Origin: Actinomadura oligospora ATCC 43269
Lineage (GTDB): Bacteria > Actinomycetota > Actinomycetes > Streptosporangiales > Streptosporangiaceae
Reading direction: 5' to 3'
Length of the DNA stretch: 64,000 nucleotides
Assembly (NCBI RefSeq): GCF_000518265.1
Contig: NZ_JADG01000016.1
Coordinates: 1 to 64,000, forward strand
Shown: in pieces, positions 59,437 through 64,000 of the stretch
Numbering within the stretch: the stretch's first letter is position 1
Layout: each line of letters opens with the position of its first letter
The notes under the pieces: model-generated
Database searches by the model: none
Told to the model about the DNA's origin: nothing
Seen by the model: only the letters and a program-made list of their open reading frames with translations
Position numbers and translations under genes: made by a program

Positions 59437-60015
59437 ATGCCGGGAAACGTGCGTCCTGTCGAGGACGAGCGCGACGGCCTGACGGCCTTCCTCGCGCAGC
59501 AGCGGAACGTTTTGCGCATCGCCGCGTACGGGCTCACCGACGAGCAGGCGGGGCTCACGCCGTCCGCGAGCTCGCTGAGCGTCGGCGGCCTGATCAAGCA
59601 CGTCACGCGCGCCGAGCGCAACTGGATGAACATGGTGGAGCGCCTGCCGCGCGACAACGACCCCGAGGCGCACGCCGCGGCCTTCGTCTTCGGCCCGGAC
59701 GACACCCTGGAAGGCGTCCTCGCCGACTACGCGCGCGCCGCCGAACGCACCGACAGGGTCGTCGGCGGGATCGCCGACCTGGGGTATCCCGTCCCGATCC
59801 CGAAGGGCGTGCCCTGGTTCCCGCAGGACGTGGACGCCTGGTCGCTCCGCTGGGTGCTGCTGCACCTGATCCAGGAGACCGCGCGGCACGCCGGGCACGC
59901 CGACATCGTCCGCGAGTCGATCGACGGCGCGACCGCCTTCCCGCTCATGGCCGCCGCCGAGGACTGGCCGGACATGCCGTGGATCACGCCCTGGCGGCCG
60001 GGAACCCCCGGCTGA
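59437..60015 (+). CDS. DinB family protein (DUF664-type), 192 aa
   Basis: ATG at 59437 with GAGGATGACGGC upstream. The four-helix DinB fold is indicated by LTAFLAQQRNVLRIAAYGLTDEQAG, SLSVGGLIKHVTRAERNWM (first metal His) and LRWVLLHLIQETARHAGHADIVRESIDG (HxxxH metal pair). These are mononuclear metalloproteins that transfer or bind thiols such as mycothiol, or act as putative hydrolases. Divergent from the AAA ATPase gene. Ends before a convergent terminator. Confidence 0.9.
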   Translation: MPGNVRPVEDERDGLTAFLAQQRNVLRIAAYGLTDEQAGLTPSASSLSVGGLIKHVTRAERNWMNMVERLPRDNDPEAHAAAFVFGPDDTLEGVLADYARAAERTDRVVGGIADLGYPVPIPKGVPWFPQDVDAWSLRWVLLHLIQETARHAGHADIVRESIDGATAFPLMAAAEDWPDMPWITPWRPGTPG

Positions 60016-60160
60016 AACCGCCTCTGACCTGCGCGGTAATCCAGCGTTGATCGACTCGTGTCAGGGTCGCTGACGTCGGCGCGCCTCCAGGGGGTTGGCA
60101 GGCGTGCCGAGCGTTGGCCTGGCCTCATGACGACCGCTGCGTTCTGGCCGGGCACTCCCT

Positions 60161-60206
60161 CAGCGCGGATCCCGGACGGCCCCAACCGTCCGGGATCCCG
60201 CCGCTG
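60161..60206. terminator. Bidirectional terminator between dinB-like and serine-hydrolase genes
   Basis: GGATCCCGGACGG (60167-60179) / CCGTCCGGGATCC (60186-60198) with flanking CAGCG/CGCTG arms form a long hairpin with one bulged C. Confidence 0.8.
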
Positions 60207-60235
60207 ACGGGCCCCTCGTGTTCCTCTGGCCGTTC

Positions 60236-61177
60236 TCAGGTCATCCGGCGCAGCGCCTCGACGGCGATGCGGGCGGCGGTTCCGATCACGGCGTCCGCGC
60301 GCGGCGCGACGGCCACAGGCTCGGACGCGCGGGTGAAGACGGCCACGGCGTAGCGTCCGCCGTCGGGGTACTCGACGACCCCGATCTCGTTACGCAGGGT
60401 GAGTAGCGTCCCGGTCTTGCCGCTGACCCGGACGTCGTCGCGCGGGAAGCCCGAGGACAGCCGGTGCGGCCACACCTGGAGGCCGAGCAGGCGGCGCATC
60501 AGCGCGCACTCGGCGGCGGGGGCGGCCTCGTCCCGCCAGATCATCGACAGCAGCCGGGTCAGCTCGCGCGGGGTCCCGTCGCTGGTGCGGGACGGGTCGA
60601 GCGAGCCCAGACGGTCGATCATCCCCGGCTCGTCCAGGCGCTGCCACAGCTCGCCGAGGTCGGCCGCGCCGGAGTCGGCGAGCAGCGCGCCGAACAGGTC
60701 CCGGCCGTCGCCGGTCACGTGGACGCCGCGCAGGCCCAGCGCCTCCAGCGCCGCGTTGATCTCGTCCCGTCCGACGCGCGCGTAGAGGGCGTCCGCCGCG
60801 GCGTTGTCACTGACCGTGATCATCAGGCAGGCCAGGTCGCGCAGCGACATCGTCACGTCGTCCAGCATGACCGAGAGGCCGGTGCCGCCCTCGGTCCGCT
60901 CGTCCGGCCGCAGGGTGACCTGCTCGGACGGGTCCAGGACGCCGCGCGCGGCCAGCCGGAGGAACGCGACCAGAAGCGGGACCTTGTAGACCGAGGCGAG
61001 GACGACCGGGTCGTCCGCGCCGACGCCGAGCTCGCGGCCGGTGTCGATGTCCACCGCGTGGAGGCGTCCGGAGACGCCCGCCTCGGCGAACGCCCGCTCG
61101 ATCGTCCGCAGCGTCTCGCGCGCGGCCACGGACACCGATCCGGCTGCGGAACCGGCCTTGGGGGCGCGGGCGGTCAT
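60236..61177 (-). CDS. Serine hydrolase with class A beta-lactamase fold, no signal peptide (313 aa)
   Basis: ATG at 61177 overlaps the LysR gene stop (ATGA). Penicillin-recognising motifs: S62-VYK (SxxK), SDN at 123-125 (MITVSDNAAADALY) and KTG in VRVSGKTGTLLTLRNEIGVV. The ExxLN omega-loop motif that carries the deacylating Glu is not obvious. The N-terminus (MTARAPKAGSAAGS) lacks a hydrophobic signal or lipobox, so the product would be cytosolic unless the true start differs. It may therefore be a beta-lactamase relative with another ester/amide substrate. Cotranscribed with the LysR gene and opposite a PBP gene. Confidence 0.85.
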   Translation of the reverse strand: MTARAPKAGSAAGSVSVAARETLRTIERAFAEAGVSGRLHAVDIDTGRELGVGADDPVVLASVYKVPLLVAFLRLAARGVLDPSEQVTLRPDERTEGGTGLSVMLDDVTMSLRDLACLMITVSDNAAADALYARVGRDEINAALEALGLRGVHVTGDGRDLFGALLADSGAADLGELWQRLDEPGMIDRLGSLDPSRTSDGTPRELTRLLSMIWRDEAAPAAECALMRRLLGLQVWPHRLSSGFPRDDVRVSGKTGTLLTLRNEIGVVEYPDGGRYAVAVFTRASEPVAVAPRADAVIGTAARIAVEALRRMT

Positions 61178-62154
61178 GCCAGGAACCCGGAGGACGGGCG
61201 CAGCACGACGCGCCGCGGCGGGACGGCGTCGAGCGGCCGCATCGCGGCGACCTCGCGCAGGACGTCGGTGGTCACGGCCGCGAAGTCTGCCACCGCCGGG
61301 TCCTCCGCGTCGCGCCGCCAGGCGCACGAGGTGCGCAGCGCCAGCGGCGCCCCGGCCAGCGGACGCCACACCGCCCCGCCCCCGCCGCCGGTGCCGGTGG
61401 CGCCGGTCACGTCGGCCGGGCGCGGGACGAGCGCGACCGCCGTGCCGGACAGGACGAGCCCCAGCGCGAACTGCGGGTGCCGGGCCTCGTGGACGACCGG
61501 CGGCTCGAACCCGTTCCGGCGGCAGGCTGCCAGCAGGTCGTCGTGGACCCCCGGGGCCTCGTCGCGCGGGAAGAGCACCAGGTCACGGCCCCCGAGCGAG
61601 TCCACCGGGGGCTCCGGCGCGGAGGCGAGCGGGTCGTCCGCCGCGAGCAGGACGCCGAGGGGCTGCGCGAGCATCGGACCGAGCGCCAGACCGCGGGTGT
61701 CGCAGGGGTGGCGCAGGACGGCGACGTCGAGCGAGCCGTCCGCGAGGGCGCGGAGCTGCTCGGCCGTGCTCGTCTCGCGCAGGGTGAGCCGCAGGTCGGG
61801 ACGCCGGTCGCGGAACGCCGACACCAGCGCCGCGACGACGTCGCCGCCGAGGTCGGACGGCAGTCCCGCGCGCACGAGGCCGACCTCGCCGCTGCGGGCG
61901 CGGTCGGCGAGCTCGCGGATCCGGTCGACGCGTCCGAGCACGTCGCGCGCCTCGGGCAGGAGCAGCCGCCCGGCGGCGGTCAGCTCGACCCTCCTGCTCG
62001 TCCGGTCGAAGAGCCGCACCCCGAGTTCGTCCTCCAGCCTGCGGATGCGCTGGCTCAGCGGGGGCTGGGCCATGCCGAGCCGCTCCGCCGCGTGGCCGAA
62101 GTGCAGTTCCTCGGCGACGACGACGAAGTGGGCGAGATGCCCAACGATGTCCAT
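61174..62154 (-). CDS. LysR-type transcriptional regulator (326 aa)
   Basis: ATG at 62154 (MDIVGHLAHFVVVAEELHFGHAAERLGMAQPPLSQRI). The LysR HTH is canonical, ending RRLEDELGVRLFDRTSRRVELTAAG. The effector domain (periplasmic-binding fold) runs through VRAGLPSDLGGDVVAALVSAFRDRRPDLRLTLRE to LALRTSCAWRRDAEDPAVADF. It is the first gene of a bicistron with the serine hydrolase and divergent from a penicillin-binding protein, similar to AmpR-ampC and the LysR-type BlaA of Streptomyces. A dyad in the shared promoter suits its binding. Confidence 0.92.
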   Translation of the reverse strand: MDIVGHLAHFVVVAEELHFGHAAERLGMAQPPLSQRIRRLEDELGVRLFDRTSRRVELTAAGRLLLPEARDVLGRVDRIRELADRARSGEVGLVRAGLPSDLGGDVVAALVSAFRDRRPDLRLTLRETSTAEQLRALADGSLDVAVLRHPCDTRGLALGPMLAQPLGVLLAADDPLASAPEPPVDSLGGRDLVLFPRDEAPGVHDDLLAACRRNGFEPPVVHEARHPQFALGLVLSGTAVALVPRPADVTGATGTGGGGGAVWRPLAGAPLALRTSCAWRRDAEDPAVADFAAVTTDVLREVAAMRPLDAVPPRRVVLRPSSGFLA

Positions 62155-62263
62155 GACCTGGAACGATATCAATTCCCATACCGCTGCGGGATCGATACCA
62201 CTCTTGGACATACCCCCGATGACCTGGTGTTCTGTGAGCTCACCGCACCAAGAGGGGGATGTC
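62155..62263. promoter_or_regulatory. Divergent promoter with imperfect LysR-type dyad
   Basis: GATATCAATTCCC (62165-62177) and GGGATCGATACC (62188-62199) form an imperfect inverted repeat, about 10 bp upstream of the LysR start and 65 bp from the PBP start, a LysR T-N11-A-like arrangement. The region is AT-richer than its flanks. Confidence 0.55.
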
Positions 62264-63916
62264 ATGACGCGATCCCGGTGGATGGCGGTCGCCGCAGCCG
62301 CGGTGGCCGTCGTGCTCGTCGGAGCCGGGGCGTTCTGGCTGCTCAGGGGAGACGACGGGCCGAAGGGCACCGCCGAGAAGTTCACCGCCGCGTGGAGCCG
62401 GGGGGACTACGCCGCGATGCGCGACCTCACGGCGGTCCCGCCCGTCGACCTCACCACGAGGCTCGCCAAGCAGCGCGACGACCTGGGCGCGACGGCGCAG
62501 AAGTACACGGTCGCGTCCGTCGGCAAGCCGAAGGGCGGCGAGGCGGGCGGCGCGTACTCCGCGGAGCTCACCCTCGCGGGGGGCCGCACCTGGAGCTACG
62601 ACGGGACGCTCGGGTTCACCAAGTCCGGCGGCGAGTGGAAGGTGGACTGGTCGCCGACCGTCCTCTACCCGACGCTGAAGGAGGGGCAGCGCCTCACCGC
62701 CTCGCGCTCCTGGCCGACCCGCGGGCAGATCAGCTACGCGGACGGTTCGTCCATGGAGGGCTCGCCGTCGGGGTCCGTGCAGCAGATCGTGGGGCCGGTC
62801 GGCCCGGCGACGGACGAGGCGGCCAAGAAGCTCGGCGCGCCCTACCGCAAGGGCGACCCGGTCGGCGTGGACGGCCTGAGCAAGCAGTACGAGAAGCGGC
62901 TCGCCGGGACGCCCGCGATGACCGTCCAGGTCGTCGACGCGTCCGGGCGGACGGTCTCGACGATCAAGCGGTTCGGCGGCCAGGACGGCCGGCCGCTGCG
63001 CACGACGATCGACGCGAGGGTGCAGAAGGCCGCCGGGCAGGCGCTGTCCGGCGTGGACAAGCCCGCCTCGCTCGTCGCGCTGCGTCCGTCCACGGGGGAG
63101 ATCCTGGCCATCGCGAACAAGCCGGGCGGCCTGAACCGGGTGCTGCTCGGCCACTACCCGCCGGGCTCGACGTTCAAGGTCGTCACCGCCGCGGCGCTCG
63201 TCGCGGGCGGGATGGACGCCGGGACCCCGGTGCCGTGCCCGGCGACGATCAACGTCGGCGGCCGGCAGTTCAAGAACTACAAGTACGAGAGCTTCGGCAC
63301 GATCCCGCTGCGGGACGCGTTCGCGCACTCCTGCAACACCACGTTCGCGCAGCTCGCTGTGGAGAAGCTCGGGCAGAAGAAGCTGACGTCGGTCGCGCAG
63401 CAGTTCGGGTTCAACGCGCCGATCGTGGGCGGGCTGCCCGCCGTCCGGGCCGCGTTCCCGGGGGCCAAGGACGACACCGCGTTCGCCGCCGAGTCGTTCG
63501 GCCAGGGCGAGGTGCTGACCAGCCCGCTGAACATGGCGAGCGTCGCGGGCGCGGCGGCGGACGGCACGTGGCGGACGCCCCGGATCGTCCCGGCCGACCT
63601 CGCCTCGCAGGCCGCCGACGCGGGCGGACGCAAGCCCGAGCCCCCGCACCGGCTCGACCCCGCCATCAAGACGGCGCTGCACTCGCTGATGCCCGCCGTC
63701 GTCTCCGAGGGCACGGCGCGCGTCGTGAACTTCCCGTCCGGGACGGCGGGCAAGACCGGCACGGCCGAGTTCGGCGGCGGCGACAACCCGCCCACGCACG
63801 CCTGGTTCATCGGCTACCGCAGTGACCTGGCCTTCGCCGCGATCGTCGAGGGCGGCGGCACCGGCGCCGAGGCCGCCGCGCCGATCGCCGCGACCTTCCT
63901 GGGCTCGGTCGGCTGA
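62264..63916 (+). CDS. Penicillin-binding protein, class B-like transpeptidase with MecA_N domain (550 aa)
   Basis: ATG at 62264 follows GAGGGGGA. A single N-terminal anchor (WMAVAAAAVAVVLVGAGAFWLL), then an NTF2-like MecA_N domain (GTAEKFTAAWSRGDYAAMRDL, residues ~35-145), a PBP dimer-like linker, and the transpeptidase: S302-TFK305 (PPGSTFKVVTAAAL), SCN in FAHSCNTTFAQL, KTGTAE near the C-terminus. Class B enzymes cross-link peptidoglycan; MecA_N-type members can have low beta-lactam affinity. Divergent from the LysR/serine-hydrolase pair, so beta-lactam- or wall-stress-linked control is plausible. Confidence 0.93.
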   Translation: MTRSRWMAVAAAAVAVVLVGAGAFWLLRGDDGPKGTAEKFTAAWSRGDYAAMRDLTAVPPVDLTTRLAKQRDDLGATAQKYTVASVGKPKGGEAGGAYSAELTLAGGRTWSYDGTLGFTKSGGEWKVDWSPTVLYPTLKEGQRLTASRSWPTRGQISYADGSSMEGSPSGSVQQIVGPVGPATDEAAKKLGAPYRKGDPVGVDGLSKQYEKRLAGTPAMTVQVVDASGRTVSTIKRFGGQDGRPLRTTIDARVQKAAGQALSGVDKPASLVALRPSTGEILAIANKPGGLNRVLLGHYPPGSTFKVVTAAALVAGGMDAGTPVPCPATINVGGRQFKNYKYESFGTIPLRDAFAHSCNTTFAQLAVEKLGQKKLTSVAQQFGFNAPIVGGLPAVRAAFPGAKDDTAFAAESFGQGEVLTSPLNMASVAGAAADGTWRTPRIVPADLASQAADAGGRKPEPPHRLDPAIKTALHSLMPAVVSEGTARVVNFPSGTAGKTGTAEFGGGDNPPTHAWFIGYRSDLAFAAIVEGGGTGAEAAAPIAATFLGSVG

Positions 63917-64000
63917 TTCGGTCGGCTGAGCTGGGATCGGCGGCGTTGAACGGTTGTTGATCGGGGTTCGGCAGGCTGGGCGCAGACGGGCCGGGCGCGA

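Overview
The window is chromosomal DNA from a very GC-rich filamentous actinomycete. The evidence is pervasive GC-ending codons, a conservon, a SARP/AfsR regulator, a SepX/GlpR divisome gene and an actinobacterial mscL-fmdB-5-FCL-galU-glp-rimJ-glpR gene order. An Actinomadura-like organism (Streptosporangiales) fits best, but the genus is an inference. No transposase, phage module or plasmid gene was recognised.

1-8.9 kb, accessory region: the tail of a CRISPR array (two 37-nt repeats, one 35-nt spacer) abuts a gene fragment with no start codon. Then come a small secreted protein, an ArsR-like winged-helix regulator, a GlxA-type AraC regulator, an unknown protein built of two copies of one domain, and an orphan SagB-type dehydrogenase translationally coupled to a GNAT acetyltransferase. 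A 34-codon reading frame with a strong ribosome binding site precedes sagB.

8.9-16.8 kb, one strand: in transcription order, a 1055-aa SARP/NB-ARC/TPR regulator, a 27-codon peptide gene missed by ordinary ORF calling, a B12-binding RiPP-maturase relative that has lost its radical-SAM core, and four secreted proteins. The secreted proteins include an M15-like peptidase and a duplicated pair that share an N-terminal crystallin/I36-like domain but carry CHAP or SpoIID C-termini. This looks like a decayed or minimal RiPP locus beside cell-wall enzymes.

17-24.1 kb, catabolic module: an amidohydrolase, a TetR regulator, and a tightly coupled operon (enoyl-CoA hydratase, acyl-CoA ligase, thioesterase, APC permease). 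Similar ATCGATCGAT-rich sites lie at both flanking promoters and predict a TetR regulon for uptake and CoA-dependent breakdown of an unknown carboxylate.

24.7-45.8 kb, mostly conserved core: an FAD oxidoreductase, mscL with a zinc ribbon, a SAF/CpaB-like protein, MTA phosphorylase, FmdB, a CPA-type antiporter, a 2-hydroxyacid dehydrogenase, 5-FCL, galU, moeA/glp, moaC, mog, rimJ-like and sepX/glpR, then tRNA-Ala(CGC). A sugar-isomerase gene plus a DeoR-controlled amino-sugar cluster (agaS, nagA, pfkB-type kinase, class II aldolase) interrupts this order. A ~310-bp GCGTCY hexanucleotide satellite lies inside that cluster's operon.

46-54.4 kb: a MerR regulator whose own promoter shows a MerR-type dyad in a 19-bp spacer, a conservon (cvnA-cvnB-cvnC-cvnD plus two cytochrome P450 genes) and a divergent XRE/TPR regulator.

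54.4-64 kb: a secreted lipocalin/CrtC-like protein, a minimal RNA ligase followed by two strong hairpins, an 887-aa tandem-AAA ATPase, a DinB-fold protein, and a LysR/serine-hydrolase pair divergent from a penicillin-binding protein (AmpR/BlaA-like layout).

Simple-sequence tracts are unusually common (14.7, 24.3, 26.0, 27.1, 37.9 and 40.2 kb). Many are intergenic; others expand inside coding linkers.
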